DNA from: Spongiimicrobium salis | GTDB taxonomy: Bacteria; Bacteroidota; Bacteroidia; Flavobacteriales; Flavobacteriaceae | Length of the DNA stretch: 64,000 nt | Direction of reading: 5' to 3' | Assembly: GCF_043678055.1 (NCBI RefSeq) | Contig: NZ_JBHEQA010000009.1 | Coordinates: forward strand, 62,001 to 126,000 | Shown: piece after piece, positions 7,980 through 17,683 of the stretch | Layout: every line of letters begins with the position of its first letter | How positions within the stretch are numbered: position 1 is the stretch's first letter | Program-made: the position numbers and the translations under genes | Notes under the pieces: model-generated | Database searches by the model: none | Told to the model about the DNA's origin: nothing | The model's input: only the letters and a program-made list of their open reading frames with translations

Positions 7980-8507
7980 TTAGGATAGGTACAAATCTAC
8001 CAATCCTTCCGGGGTAGTTACAAAAATAGTTTTTTGTTCCCGATCCACTTTATTGATAATTTGATCGTTGATTGGAATTAAGAGTTCTTTGCCCTCTTTT
8101 TTCACTTCAAACAAGGCTTGGGAAGTCGTATCGTTTACACTTTGAATTGTACCAATATTTCCGTGGAGTTCATCTTCCAATGTAAACCCGATAACTTCAT
8201 GATAATAGAATTTATTTCCACTTAGTTTAGGTAAGAATTCTAAGGGAAGATATAGCTCTGAACCCATAATCTTGTCCGCATCGTCCTCGTTGCTCACTTC
8301 CTCAAATCGGATGCGTAAGAGTGCCGATTTATGCAAGACACACTTTTCAATAAAAAATGGAACCAGATTGTTTCGCAATGAAACAAAAACTGATTCCATG
8401 TTTTCGTAAAGTTCGGGTTCATCCGTGTCGATTTTGACCAACACTTCCCCCTTATAACTAAATTTTGAAACGATTTTGCCGAGGTAGAAACAAGCTGACT
8501 TCTGCAT
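7980..8507 (-). CDS. rimM: 16S rRNA processing protein RimM
   Basis: RimM (175 residues) binds ribosomal protein S19 and helps mature the 3' domain of the small ribosomal subunit. The N-terminal barrel (YLGKIVSKFSYKGEVLVK) opens the protein, and the C-terminal PRC barrel contains FYYHEVIGFTLED and the typical KELLIPINDQIINKVD segment. The length is normal for the family. It lies 13 bases after rpsP, the usual partner in most bacteria, and is followed immediately by trmN. Confidence 0.93.
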   Translation of the reverse strand: MQKSACFYLGKIVSKFSYKGEVLVKIDTDEPELYENMESVFVSLRNNLVPFFIEKCVLHKSALLRIRFEEVSNEDDADKIMGSELYLPLEFLPKLSGNKFYYHEVIGFTLEDELHGNIGTIQSVNDTTSQALFEVKKEGKELLIPINDQIINKVDREQKTIFVTTPEGLVDLYLS

Positions 8508-8520
8508 ATCGTTTAAAAGA

Positions 8521-9045
8521 CTATTCTTCTTCTGTGGAAGCTACAGGAGCTGCATCTTCAGAATCGGCAGTGCCTTCTTCAACTTCAGGAGCTGCTGCAG
8601 CTGCGGCCTCTTGTATTCTTTTTTCGTTGATTTCCTTTTCAGCCTCCAAAGCTTTGGCCTTGGCATCAGCTTTTGCTTTATCCAAACCTTCTACTTTGGC
8701 GCCAATGGATTTTGCTTTCTCTTCCAACCAAGCATTGAATTTTTCTTCTGCTTGCTCTTCGGTCAATGCACCTTTACGAACACCTCCCAATAAGTGGTGC
8801 TTTAAAAGAACACCTTTGTAAGAAAGGATTTTTTTGGCAGTATCGGAGGGCTGTGCTCCATTCTGTAACCATGTGACAGAATTGTCAACATTCAAAGTAA
8901 TGGTAGCAGGATTGGTGTTTGGATTATACGTTCCCAATTTTTCAAGAAACTTACCGTCTCTTTTTGCGCGGGAATCCGCAGCTACTACCCAATAGAAAGG
9001 TTTTCCTTTTTTTCCGTGTCGTTGTAATCTAATTCTAACTGGCAT
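8521..9045 (-). CDS. rpsP: 30S ribosomal protein S16 with long C-terminal tail
   Basis: S16 is a small-subunit assembly protein. Residues 1-80 carry the conserved core, beginning MPVRIRLQRHGKKGKPFYW and including VAADSRAKRDGKF and LGTYNPN. At 174 residues it is twice the usual bacterial length; the extra half is rich in Ala, Glu and Lys (EEKFNAWLEEKAKSIGAK onward) and ends in an acidic, Ala/Glu-rich tail. Extended S16 tails are usual in Bacteroidetes. It heads the rpsP-rimM-trmN operon and has a near-perfect promoter upstream. Confidence 0.96.
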   Translation of the reverse strand: MPVRIRLQRHGKKGKPFYWVVAADSRAKRDGKFLEKLGTYNPNTNPATITLNVDNSVTWLQNGAQPSDTAKKILSYKGVLLKHHLLGGVRKGALTEEQAEEKFNAWLEEKAKSIGAKVEGLDKAKADAKAKALEAEKEINEKRIQEAAAAAAPEVEEGTADSEDAAPVASTEEE

Positions 9046-9119
9046 ATCACATTAATTTGTAGGGTGCCCGACCCTTGATTATTAATTCTTTTTTAACTGG
9101 CTTTATCCTAAAGCGGGTG

Positions 9120-9149
9120 CAAATATAAGTCTTTTTTTTAAGAGAACAA
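9120..9149 (-). promoter_or_regulatory. Bacteroidetes-type promoter of the rpsP operon
   Basis: On the - strand TTG (9147-9149) is followed after 19 bases by TATATTTG (9120-9127), an exact fit to TTG-N17-23-TAnnTTTG. The start of transcription would fall about 65 bases before rpsP. Confidence 0.8.
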
Positions 9150-9273
9150 TGCTTTTTGGGAATATGCTTTAACGATATGGGCTCGTTGATAACTCCTAAC
9201 AACTCATCTTTTTTCAAAGACACGATTTTTTTACTTTTATACCCTCCTTTTAAAGCGAATAAACCCTTCTTTT

Positions 9274-12200
9274 ATGTACCTGATCTTTGATACCGAAACT
9301 ACTGGATTGCCCAAACGTTTTAATGCCCCGCTTTCGGATACGGATAATTGGCCCAGATGTATTCAAATTGCCTGGCAATTGCACGATGCCATGGGGAATT
9401 TGGTGGAACATCAGGATTATTTAGTACAAACGGATGGATTCAATATTCCCTATGATGCGGAAAAAATACATGGAATTTCAACAGCTTTGGCCGATCAGGA
9501 AGGCGTTCCTTTAATGGAGGTCTTGGAGAAATTCAATATTGCCCTGTCCAAAGCTAAATTTATTGTAGGGCAAAATGTGGGCTTTGATGTCAATATTATG
9601 GGCTGTGAATTCTACAGGATGCAAGTGGAGAATCCACTCCAAGAACTTCCAGTATTGGATACTTGTACCGAGGAAACGGCTATGCTCTGCCAAATACCAG
9701 GCGGTCGCGGAGGAAAGTTTAAGTTGCCCACCCTAACGGAACTTCATCAACATTTGTTCAATACCCCTTTTGCCGAGGCGCATAATGCAACTGCCGATGT
9801 AGAAGCCACTACACGTTGTTTCTTGGAATTGGTGAGAAGAAAGCAATACAGCATTGAGCAGTTGGATGTATCCCCGGATTATTTCCAAAATTTCTCGGAG
9901 TCCAATCCCCAGGAAATTCAACTGATCGGATTAAAGCATATTAATCTAAAGAAGGCATCTAAGGCAATTGCCGATGCGTTTTGGGAGAAAGATACGGGTG
10001 GCGTATCGGAGGAAGAGATTCTGGAAAATGTAAAAAGCTTGGAGGGCGCAAGTTTTGCACATCTGCACAACCATACCCAATTCTCCATTTTACAATCCAC
10101 GATAAGTGTTCCTGATTTGATCAAGGCTACGGCCAACGAAAAAATGCCCGCAGTAGCCATGACGGATCACGCCAATATGATGGGGGCGTTTCACTTTGTA
10201 AATGGGGTCATTAATCATAACAAGGGAGTTGCCTCGCGTAATGAAGAGCTAAAGAACCGCTTTGAGGCCACTCAAAATGGAACGCTGGAAGAGGGACAGG
10301 AAGCTCTTCATGAATTGCCGGAACTAGAATTGGAAATCACTCCCATAGTAGGTTGTGAATTTCAGGTATGTGAAGACCATACCAACAAATCCCAAAAGGA
10401 CAATGGATATCAAATTGTGATGCTGGCCAAAAATAAGAACGGCTATCATAACTTATCCAAAATGTCTTCTATTGCTTTCGTAAGTGGGAAATATTATGTG
10501 CCACGTATCGATAAAAAAATCATAGAACAATATAAGGAAGACGTCATTGTACTTACCGGAAACCTCTATGGAGAAGTCCCTAGCAAGGTGCTCAATGTAG
10601 GCGAAAAACAGGCGGAGGAAGCATTGATTTGGTGGAAGGACACTTTTGGGGATGACCTTTATATTGAACTGATGCGACACGGGCAGGAAGATGAAGATCG
10701 TGTAAATCAGGTGTTGTTGCAATTCGCAAAAAAGCATCAAGTGAAGGTGGTGGCTACCAATAACACCTATTATCGAAGTAAGGAAAATGCCAATGCCCAC
10801 GATATTCTTTTGTGCGTAAAAGATGGGGAGAAACAGGCAACGCCCATAGGACGAGGACGTGGCTATCGCTATGGTCTGCCCAATCAGGAATATTACTTTA
10901 AGTCCTCCAATGAGATGAAGGAACTGTTTAAAGATGTTCCGCAGGCAATTACCAATGTTCAGGAAATTGTGGATAAAATAGAGACTTTCACACTGGCCCG
11001 TGATGTATTATTGCCCGCTTTTGATATTCCTGAAGAATTTCAATTTGAAGAAGATCAACTGGATGGCGGCAAGCGTGGGGAGAACAAATACTTGCGGCAT
11101 ATTACCTATGAAGGAGCTAAGAAACGCTATGGTGAAATTACGCCCGAGATTGATGAACGATTGGATTTTGAGCTCAAGGTTATTGAAAATACGGGTTATC
11201 CGGGCTACTTCCTGATTGTTGAAGATTTTATCAGGGCCGCAAGGGATATGGATGTATCTGTTGGCCCTGGTAGGGGGTCTGCTGCAGGTTCGGTAGTGGC
11301 CTATTGCCTTTGGATTACAAATCTGGACCCTATTAAGTACGACTTACTTTTTGAGCGCTTCCTCAATCCGGACCGTATTAGTATGCCAGATATTGATATC
11401 GATTTTGATGACGAGGGTCGTGGTAGGGTCATGGACTATGTGATTGAAAAGTATGGGGCCAATCAAGTAGCGCAGATCATTACCTATGGTACTATGGCGG
11501 CAAAATCGTCCATACGGGATACGGCACGTGCCTTGGATCTTCCTTTAGGAGATGCGGATCGCATGGCCAAGTTGATTCCCAATATGTCCAAATTAAACAA
11601 AATCATTGGAGTAGATGAGGCTACTTTGCGGAAAAAGTTCAAGTCGGATGAGATGGAAAACATCAATCAGCTATTGAATATTTCTGAAGGAGAAGGCTTG
11701 GAGGCAGAGACCTTGAATCAGGCATATGTCTTGGAAGGCTCGGTAAGAAATACAGGGATACATGCCTGTGGTGTGATCATTACTCCTGATGACATTACCA
11801 AATTTGTGCCCGTAGCCCTGGCCAAAGACTCCGACATGTACTGTACCCAGTTCGATAACTCGGTCGTGGAAAATGCCGGACTCCTTAAAATGGATTTCTT
11901 GGGACTAAAAACCTTGACCTTAATCAAGGATACCGTGAAAATTGTAAAGGCCAAACACGGCGTTGAATTGGATCCCGAAAATTTCCCCTTGGATGATCAA
12001 AAAACCTATGAGCTTTTTCAACGTGGGGAAACGGTAGGGGTGTTTCAATACGAATCTCCGGGGATGCAAAAACATATGAGATCTCTGAAACCCACGGTAT
12101 TTGCGGATCTTATCGCCATGAATGCCCTGTATCGCCCAGGACCTATGGAATACATTCCCAGTTTTATTGCGCGAAAACATGGGGATGAAGAAATTGTTTA

Positions 12201-13710
12201 TGATCTAGAGGCTTGTGAAGAGTATTTGGCCGAGACCTACGGGATTACCGTATACCAGGAGCAGGTGATGTTGCTGTCGCAAAAATTGGCCGACTTTACC
12301 AAAGGTGAAGCCGATGTACTGCGTAAGGCGATGGGGAAGAAGCAAAAGCATGTCCTTGATAAAATGAAGCCCAAGTTTATTTCGCAGGCAGAAGCGAAAG
12401 GCCATGATGTGAAAACTTTGGAGAAGATTTGGAAGGATTGGGAAGCTTTTGCTTCTTATGCTTTTAACAAGAGTCATTCCACGTGTTATGCCTGGATTGC
12501 GTATCAAACGGCCTATTGCAAAGCACATTATCCGGCCGAATATATGGCGGCCGTATTGTCTAACAATATGAACGACATTAAACAGGTTACCTTTTTTATG
12601 GAGGAATGTAAGCGTATGGGCTTGGAAGTATTGGGGCCAGATGTCAATGAATCCTATTATAAATTTTCCGTAAATGATCGTGGAGCCGTACGCTTTGGTA
12701 TGGGCGCTGTAAAAGGCGTCGGAGCCAATGCCGTAGAAACTATTGTGGCCAATAGGAAAAAGGATGGTCCGTATCGTTCGGTTTTTGACCTCTCAAAAAG
12801 GATAGATCTGCGGGCAGCAAATAAAAAAGCATTTGAAAACTTGGCTGTGGCCGGAGGTTTTGACTCCTTTGGAGCCGCACACAGGGCGCAGTATTATCAC
12901 GATGAGGGCGATGGGATTACCTTTTTGGAAAAGGTCATGAAATATGGCGCAAAATATCAGGAAAATGCCAACTCTTCCCAAGTGAGTCTTTTTGGAGATG
13001 CCAGTGAAGTGCAGATTCCGGAGCCCGTTGTGCCTCCTTGCGAAGAATGGGGAACTATGGAAAAATTGCGAAGGGAAAAAGAAGTGGTCGGAATTTATAT
13101 TTCAGGCCATCCTTTGGACGATTTTAAAACGGAGATCAAAAGCTTTTGCAATGCAGGGGTTTCCTACTTCAACAATATGGGAGATTATGTAAACAAGGAG
13201 CTTTCTTTTGCAGGTGTGATCAGCGATGTGCAACATCGTGTTTCCAAGAACGGAAAAGGATGGGCCCTCTTTACCATGGAAGATTATACGGATTCTTATG
13301 AATTTCGAATCTTTGGGGAGGAGTACCTGAAATTTAGACATTTTCTTATGGTGAACTCCTTTGCATACGTAAAAGTATATATCAAAGATGGTTGGGTAAA
13401 TAGGGATACGGGTAAAAAGGGAGACCCTAGAATGCAATTCAATAGTTTTATGCTTTTGCAGGAAGTCATGGAAACCTATGCAAGGAAGTTGACCATTAAG
13501 TTGAATATTGACCAATTGAAAGAAGAACATATCCTTGATTTAAAGGACCTTTTGGTATCCCATCAGGGAAATCATCCCTTCAGCTTTGTGATTTATGAAA
13601 TGAAGGAACAGATAAAATTGAATTTATCCAGTCGCAAACAAAAAATTCAAATTTCTTCAGAACTGTTATCTGTTTTGGAAGAGAAGCAGGTACATTATAA
13701 ATTGAACTAA
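9274..13710 (+). CDS. dnaE: DNA polymerase III alpha subunit with N-terminal 3'-5' exonuclease domain
   Basis: This 1478-residue protein is the replicative DNA polymerase. Residues 1-200 form a DEDDh exonuclease like the epsilon subunit: FDTETTG at the N-terminus, VGQNVGFD in the middle and HNATADVEATTR near the end. The PHP domain begins near residue 261 with HLHNHTQFS. The polymerase core has GPGRGSAAGS and the catalytic acidic motif PDIDIDFDDEGRGR near residue 708. Helix-hairpin-helix and OB-fold segments (SFAGVISDVQHRVSKNGKG near 1310) complete it. Fusion of the proofreading domain to DnaE is usual in Bacteroidetes. It is divergent from rpsP. Confidence 0.95.
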   Translation: MYLIFDTETTGLPKRFNAPLSDTDNWPRCIQIAWQLHDAMGNLVEHQDYLVQTDGFNIPYDAEKIHGISTALADQEGVPLMEVLEKFNIALSKAKFIVGQNVGFDVNIMGCEFYRMQVENPLQELPVLDTCTEETAMLCQIPGGRGGKFKLPTLTELHQHLFNTPFAEAHNATADVEATTRCFLELVRRKQYSIEQLDVSPDYFQNFSESNPQEIQLIGLKHINLKKASKAIADAFWEKDTGGVSEEEILENVKSLEGASFAHLHNHTQFSILQSTISVPDLIKATANEKMPAVAMTDHANMMGAFHFVNGVINHNKGVASRNEELKNRFEATQNGTLEEGQEALHELPELELEITPIVGCEFQVCEDHTNKSQKDNGYQIVMLAKNKNGYHNLSKMSSIAFVSGKYYVPRIDKKIIEQYKEDVIVLTGNLYGEVPSKVLNVGEKQAEEALIWWKDTFGDDLYIELMRHGQEDEDRVNQVLLQFAKKHQVKVVATNNTYYRSKENANAHDILLCVKDGEKQATPIGRGRGYRYGLPNQEYYFKSSNEMKELFKDVPQAITNVQEIVDKIETFTLARDVLLPAFDIPEEFQFEEDQLDGGKRGENKYLRHITYEGAKKRYGEITPEIDERLDFELKVIENTGYPGYFLIVEDFIRAARDMDVSVGPGRGSAAGSVVAYCLWITNLDPIKYDLLFERFLNPDRISMPDIDIDFDDEGRGRVMDYVIEKYGANQVAQIITYGTMAAKSSIRDTARALDLPLGDADRMAKLIPNMSKLNKIIGVDEATLRKKFKSDEMENINQLLNISEGEGLEAETLNQAYVLEGSVRNTGIHACGVIITPDDITKFVPVALAKDSDMYCTQFDNSVVENAGLLKMDFLGLKTLTLIKDTVKIVKAKHGVELDPENFPLDDQKTYELFQRGETVGVFQYESPGMQKHMRSLKPTVFADLIAMNALYRPGPMEYIPSFIARKHGDEEIVYDLEACEEYLAETYGITVYQEQVMLLSQKLADFTKGEADVLRKAMGKKQKHVLDKMKPKFISQAEAKGHDVKTLEKIWKDWEAFASYAFNKSHSTCYAWIAYQTAYCKAHYPAEYMAAVLSNNMNDIKQVTFFMEECKRMGLEVLGPDVNESYYKFSVNDRGAVRFGMGAVKGVGANAVETIVANRKKDGPYRSVFDLSKRIDLRAANKKAFENLAVAGGFDSFGAAHRAQYYHDEGDGITFLEKVMKYGAKYQENANSSQVSLFGDASEVQIPEPVVPPCEEWGTMEKLRREKEVVGIYISGHPLDDFKTEIKSFCNAGVSYFNNMGDYVNKELSFAGVISDVQHRVSKNGKGWALFTMEDYTDSYEFRIFGEEYLKFRHFLMVNSFAYVKVYIKDGWVNRDTGKKGDPRMQFNSFMLLQEVMETYARKLTIKLNIDQLKEEHILDLKDLLVSHQGNHPFSFVIYEMKEQIKLNLSSRKQKIQISSELLSVLEEKQVHYKLN

Positions 13711-13884
13711 AAGGGAAATGACCGTGTTGCCCGTAAGAAGGGAATTTAATAAATATATCCCCCAAAAAGATGTGGATATCAAGAATTAAGTTCCTGATTC
13801 ACAAAGTGCTTTAAATAAATATTATTAATAGAGCAATAGGTAATACGTATGCATCGTTAGTAAGGTTATAGAGAAATAAATGAC

Positions 13885-13892
13885 TAAGTTTG
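13885..13892 (+). promoter_or_regulatory. Bacteroidetes-type -7 element upstream of trxA
   Basis: TAAGTTTG matches TAnnTTTG exactly, 27 bases before the trxA start, giving a very short leader. No exact TTG box is present at the expected spacing. Confidence 0.5.
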
Positions 13893-13918
13893 CATAATTA
13901 TATTAAAAAACAAATAAC

Positions 13919-14236
13919 ATGGCATTAGAAATAACAGATGCTACTTTTGATGAGGTAGTTTTGAAAAGTGATAAACCAGTCGTTGTCGACTTTTGGGCTG
14001 CATGGTGTGGTCCTTGTAGAATGGTTGGACCCGTTATTGACGAAGTTAGTAACGAGTATGAAGGAAAAGCTGTGGTTGGTAAAGTAGACGTTGATGCCAA
14101 TCAGGAATTTGCAGCGAAATACGGTGTGCGTAACATCCCAACCGTTTTGGTTTTCAAAAACGGGGAGATTATTAGCAGACAAGTTGGTGTTTCTCCTAAA
14201 AAAGTATACACTGATGCTATTGATGCAGCATTGTAA
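13919..14236 (+). CDS. trxA: Thioredoxin
   Basis: This 105-residue cytoplasmic thioredoxin has the active site WCGPC at residues 29-33 and the cis-proline segment RNIPTVLVFKNG, both canonical. There is no signal peptide. It reduces protein disulfides and donates electrons to reductases. It stands as a single gene between a -7 element and a strong terminator, so it is probably transcribed alone. Confidence 0.97.
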   Translation: MALEITDATFDEVVLKSDKPVVVDFWAAWCGPCRMVGPVIDEVSNEYEGKAVVGKVDVDANQEFAAKYGVRNIPTVLVFKNGEIISRQVGVSPKKVYTDAIDAAL

Positions 14237-14253
14237 ATAAGAGCGTAAACAAG

Positions 14254-14288
14254 AAAAAAGGGCCAGATTTTAATCTGGCCCTTTTTTT
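14254..14288 (+). terminator. Rho-independent terminator after trxA
   Basis: A 10-bp GC-rich stem (14260-14269 with 14272-14281) is extended by six A:T pairs and followed by seven T. This is a strong intrinsic terminator directly after trxA. Confidence 0.92.
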
Positions 14289-14392
14289 GTGGTTTTTTAT
14301 GGGAAATGAATAATCCTTAAAAAAACCATAATCTTTGTATTTGCCTTAAAATGCACCAATATCTTTTCTATCTTAGTTGAACAAATCATGCT

Positions 14393-15322
14393 ATGGATCT
14401 TCAGTCAGAATTACACAAATCGTCCCTATTTCAGAACCTGGAACTATTGGCCAGTCAGGTAGTGGAGGGTTTTATTAGCGGAATTCACAAGAGTCCATTT
14501 CATGGATTTTCGGCAGAATTTGCCGAGCATAAGATCTATAACAATGGGGAGAGCACCAAGCATATCGATTGGAAATTGTTTGCCAAGACCGATAAACTAT
14601 ATACCAAACGCTATGAGGAGGAAACCAATTTAAGGTGTCATATGATTTTGGATAATTCTGCATCCATGTATTATCCTAAGGTAGCAGAATTAGGGATCGA
14701 TCATCTGAACAAAATTGGATTTGGGGTATTGGCTATTGCGGCTTTAATGAATATCTTAAAAAAGCAAAGAGACGCGGTGGGTCTTAGTATCTATTCGGAT
14801 ACGTATAACTTTTATACTTCAGAAAAAAGCAGCGAACGGCATCATCAAATGTTGTTGGCTAAATTGAGTGCAGTGAGTTTGGATGCCAGCCCCGCCCAGG
14901 AAACAAAAACCTATACCTATCTTCATCAGATTGCGGAAAACATCCATAGGCGTAGCCTTATCTTTTTATTTACGGATATGTTCCAAACGGCAAAGGATGA
15001 TGCCGCCTTGTTCGATGCACTACGGCACTTAAAATACAACAAGCACGAAGTGGTGCTCTTTCATCTTCTGGATAAGGATAAAGAGTTTCATTTTGATTTT
15101 GAGAATACGCCCAAGCGTTTTGTGGATGTAGAAACTGGAAATCATATCGATTTGTATCCAGAAACCGTAAAGGAGGCCTATGAAAAAGAGGTTTCCAATT
15201 ATATGGACGCCTTAAAAATGAAATGCGCCCAATACAAAATTAAATATGTGAATGTGGATATTCATGCAGATTTCTCTAAAATTTTAAATACCTATATGAT
15301 AGAGCGACAAAAATTTATCTAA
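14393..15322 (+). CDS. DUF58 / von Willebrand factor A-like domain protein
   Basis: This 309-residue cytosolic protein belongs to the DUF58 family, which usually accompanies MoxR AAA-ATPases and adopts a vWA-like fold. The conserved opening has the pattern HGFSAEFAEHKIYNNGES followed by KHIDWKLFAKTDKLY, and a MIDAS-type metal site DNSAS is at residues 87-91, with a later FTDMF strand. No MoxR-type ATPase gene is next to it in the window. It sits between trxA and tRNA-Asp on the same strand. The molecular role is unknown; the family is linked to assembly or chaperone-like work on partner proteins. Confidence 0.85.
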   Translation: MDLQSELHKSSLFQNLELLASQVVEGFISGIHKSPFHGFSAEFAEHKIYNNGESTKHIDWKLFAKTDKLYTKRYEEETNLRCHMILDNSASMYYPKVAELGIDHLNKIGFGVLAIAALMNILKKQRDAVGLSIYSDTYNFYTSEKSSERHHQMLLAKLSAVSLDASPAQETKTYTYLHQIAENIHRRSLIFLFTDMFQTAKDDAALFDALRHLKYNKHEVVLFHLLDKDKEFHFDFENTPKRFVDVETGNHIDLYPETVKEAYEKEVSNYMDALKMKCAQYKIKYVNVDIHADFSKILNTYMIERQKFI

Positions 15323-15349
15323 AAGGAATGCATTTTTTAGTGAATTTTG

Positions 15350-15380
15350 TTTGTGAAATTCAATAAGCGGTGTATATTTG
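15350..15380 (+). promoter_or_regulatory. Bacteroidetes-type promoter of tRNA-Asp
   Basis: TTTG (15350-15353) and TATATTTG (15373-15380) are separated by 19 bases, an ideal fit to the phylum consensus. The tRNA begins 17 bases downstream. Confidence 0.85.
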
Positions 15381-15397
15381 CAACCGCTTAACGCCAC

Positions 15398-15471
15398 GGT
15401 TCGGTAGTTCAGTTGGTTAGAATACCTGCCTGTCACGCAGGGGGTCGCGGGTTCGAGTCCCGTCCGGACCG
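15398..15471 (+). tRNA. tRNA-Asp (anticodon GTC)
   Basis: A full cloverleaf can be drawn. The acceptor stem pairs GGTTCGG with CCGGACC (one G:T pair), the anticodon stem is CCTGC/GCAGG, and the loop CTGTCAC shows anticodon GTC at 15432-15434. The T arm contains GGTTCGAGTCC. The discriminator is G (15471), as expected for tRNA-Asp, and CCA is not encoded. Confidence 0.96.
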
Positions 15472-15472
15472 C

Positions 15473-15504
15473 AAAAATCGCTTCAGAAATGGAGCGATTT
15501 TTTT
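15473..15504 (+). terminator. Terminator after tRNA-Asp
   Basis: AAAAATCGCT (15473-15482) pairs with AGCGATTTTT (15493-15502) around a 10-base loop and continues into a T run, directly downstream of the tRNA. Confidence 0.85.
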
Positions 15505-15652
15505 GGTTTTTATGCTCTCTGGTCAAATATTAAATTCTTGGTATTTTGACATCAAATCATCTAAAATTGCTACAGGGAAATATGCTTTGATCGACATCTT
15601 ACTATTTTGTTTCCTCCTAAGAGAAGTAACCCTATCCCTAAATATACTGGTA

Positions 15653-16753
15653 TTATCTTGGAGTGATTTTTCTACCGTATTTTTTTAATGTATCCAGAAT
15701 GAGTTGTTTTGGAATTCCCTCAATTCTTCTATTCTTATGTCCGTTCATATCTTCAGCTGCAAAAAGAGAGTTTAGAATCGCCTCCTCCGTTGCTTCAATC
15801 GTAGCTAAAAATAATGGGGTCATCTTTTCATTGGGTAAAACTTCCTGTTGATGTATGGTGTTGTTTTGAGAATGATCTACTAAGTTTTTTTTATAAGTGG
15901 ATAAAGCAATAACAAAATCACCACTGCCATTGGAAGCAATTCCTCCCGTTTTCGCTAAACCAAGCATTGCTCGCTTGGCTACTCGCCGCAGGTTTCTTGC
16001 ATCTAAAGGGGCATCGGTAATAACTACGATCATACAGGACCCGTCGGCATTAGTATAATCATCATAGATCAATTGATTTAACTCCTTTGCAATGGGCACG
16101 CCATTTATTTCTAAGATTCCTCCAAAATTGGTTTGTACCAAAACACCAACGGTATATTTTCCCCACAGCTCGGAAACTAAACGAGAAGATGTTCCAATAC
16201 CTCCTTTAAATCCAAAACATACTGTTCCTGTACCAGCTCCGAAATTCCCTTCTTCCACCTTGCCGGGTAGAGCCTTTTTGATAGCATCCAAAACATGAGT
16301 CTCAGTGATATGCCGTCCTCGGATATCATTTAATATACCGTCATTGGTTTCTCCAACAATAGGATTCACAGATTTTACTTTTTCATTGCCGGATTGTTCC
16401 AAAGTATAGGATATTAGCGCATTTGAGGCTGTTGGCGCACTCAACGTATTAGTCAGGATTATGGGAGTTTCTATATTTCCCAGTTCTTGTACCTGGCTAT
16501 ACCCTATTAATTTTCCAAAGCCATTACCCATATAGATGGCAGCAGGTACTTTAAACTTAAAAATGTTCTGTTGGTGAGGAAGTATTGCAGTGACACCTGT
16601 TCTAATGGAATCTGCTTTAATCAAAGTAGTATGGCCAACTTGTACGCCTTCGACATCAGTTATTGCATTTTTGTTTCCAGGTTGTAGTATTCCAATTTCG
16701 ATACCGTAATCCCGGAGTCTCTTTTTAGAATATTGATGGATTTTGTTTTTCAT
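15653..16753 (-). CDS. P1-family (DmpA-type) aminopeptidase
   Basis: This 366-residue protein belongs to the DmpA/P1 family of N-terminal-nucleophile hydrolases, which cut themselves before a serine to form the active enzyme and then release N-terminal residues, in some members D-residues. The opening GIEIGILQPG...ITDVEGVQVGHTTL and the motif ASNGSGDFVIA are characteristic; the predicted cleavage is between G276 and the nucleophile S277. No signal peptide is evident, so it is probably cytosolic. It is transcribed away from the NRPS cluster, which starts 931 bases to the right. A link to the cluster is only a possibility. Confidence 0.88.
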   Translation of the reverse strand: MKNKIHQYSKKRLRDYGIEIGILQPGNKNAITDVEGVQVGHTTLIKADSIRTGVTAILPHQQNIFKFKVPAAIYMGNGFGKLIGYSQVQELGNIETPIILTNTLSAPTASNALISYTLEQSGNEKVKSVNPIVGETNDGILNDIRGRHITETHVLDAIKKALPGKVEEGNFGAGTGTVCFGFKGGIGTSSRLVSELWGKYTVGVLVQTNFGGILEINGVPIAKELNQLIYDDYTNADGSCMIVVITDAPLDARNLRRVAKRAMLGLAKTGGIASNGSGDFVIALSTYKKNLVDHSQNNTIHQQEVLPNEKMTPLFLATIEATEEAILNSLFAAEDMNGHKNRRIEGIPKQLILDTLKKYGRKITPR

Positions 16754-17683
16754 ATAGTGTCAATAGTGTAAAAATTAAAGGAATACGGGCCCATTTTTTT
16801 TGTAAACAATATCAATAAAAATAGAAATTATCCTTCATGAACTTTAAAGATAGCAAAGCCAACGTTATCTACTTATTAAAGTATGGTGGATTATAGCATA
16901 TTGAAACGAATTGTTTTTTCAAAGAATTTACTTTATATAGATAGACTGTTTGACTAATACTTGATTTACAGCGTATTAATTGAAGTCAATACCATAATAA
17001 AGAAAAAAAAATGACTGTCTTGTAATCAAAAAGGATATCCATAGGTATTATTAAATGTACTAAGATTACAAAATATTTAAGAATATATTTTTTAATTTGG
17101 TAATTATTCTTACATTTATCTTCCTTAAATGGAGATAAAATACATCGTTGATTTTGTCCCTGTCTTACTATTTTTGAATTTGAGATTGCACCATGTAACT
17201 CAAATTGGCGTAGCCATATCCTTTTCGTAAAAATACATTGTCTTAAGATTGCATATGCCTGTAGATCCTTTCTTGTTTACAAAGAAACTTCTATGAATGC
17301 TTTGGATATTTTAAAGTGTCCAAGTATATTTCTCTAGTTTATTTAATAGCACTTGGAACACTAAAAATTAGACTACAACCTTTTTTTTAGAGCAGTTAAT
17401 AATTTTTGTTCCAGTGATTTTTTCCATTTTCAATAGAAATAGGAGTATTTCCTTTTTTACTATTGGAAGAATCTAAATGAAGATATCCTTTACGTTCGAA
17501 TGGAACGACCAACCGAAATGCGATCTATGCCTTAGATATGCCATCAAATACTTCTCGGTTAGTTTTCTTCGACCGCTATTTGCAGATTAAAAGAGAGGAC
17601 TAGGAAATTGATTATTTGAAAATAATGCATTAGAGGGTATCCAATGTAATAGTACCGGCCTAACCTTAGAATATAATACCATT
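16754..17683. other. Long AT-rich intergenic region upstream of the NRPS-PKS cluster
   Basis: This 930-base stretch separates two divergent genes and has no supported coding sequence. A weak promoter-like pair on the + strand is TTG at 17148-17150 and TATTTTTG at 17169-17176 (18-base spacing), but that would leave a leader of about 500 bases. Such a long gap before a very large biosynthetic gene may hold its control region. I cannot identify an operator. Confidence 0.4.

Noticed and set aside
15284..15526. An open frame of 80 codons on the - strand containing GLEPATPCVTGRYSNQL
   Set aside because: It is the antisense translation of tRNA-Asp; this peptide motif is a well-known false protein in databases.
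15413..15688. A 91-codon frame on the + strand beginning MVRIPACHAGGRGFESRP
   Set aside because: It starts inside the tRNA gene and its opening is the tRNA translated; the rest has no recognisable content.
15653..16753. P1 peptidase as the ClbP-like prodrug-activating enzyme
   Set aside because: It belongs to a different family, lacks a signal peptide and membrane helices, and is transcribed away from the cluster.
17132..17233. A 33-codon frame on the + strand upstream of the first NRPS (MEIKYIVDFVPVLLFLN)
   Set aside because: Short, without a start signal or recognisable motif; chance in AT-rich DNA is the better explanation.
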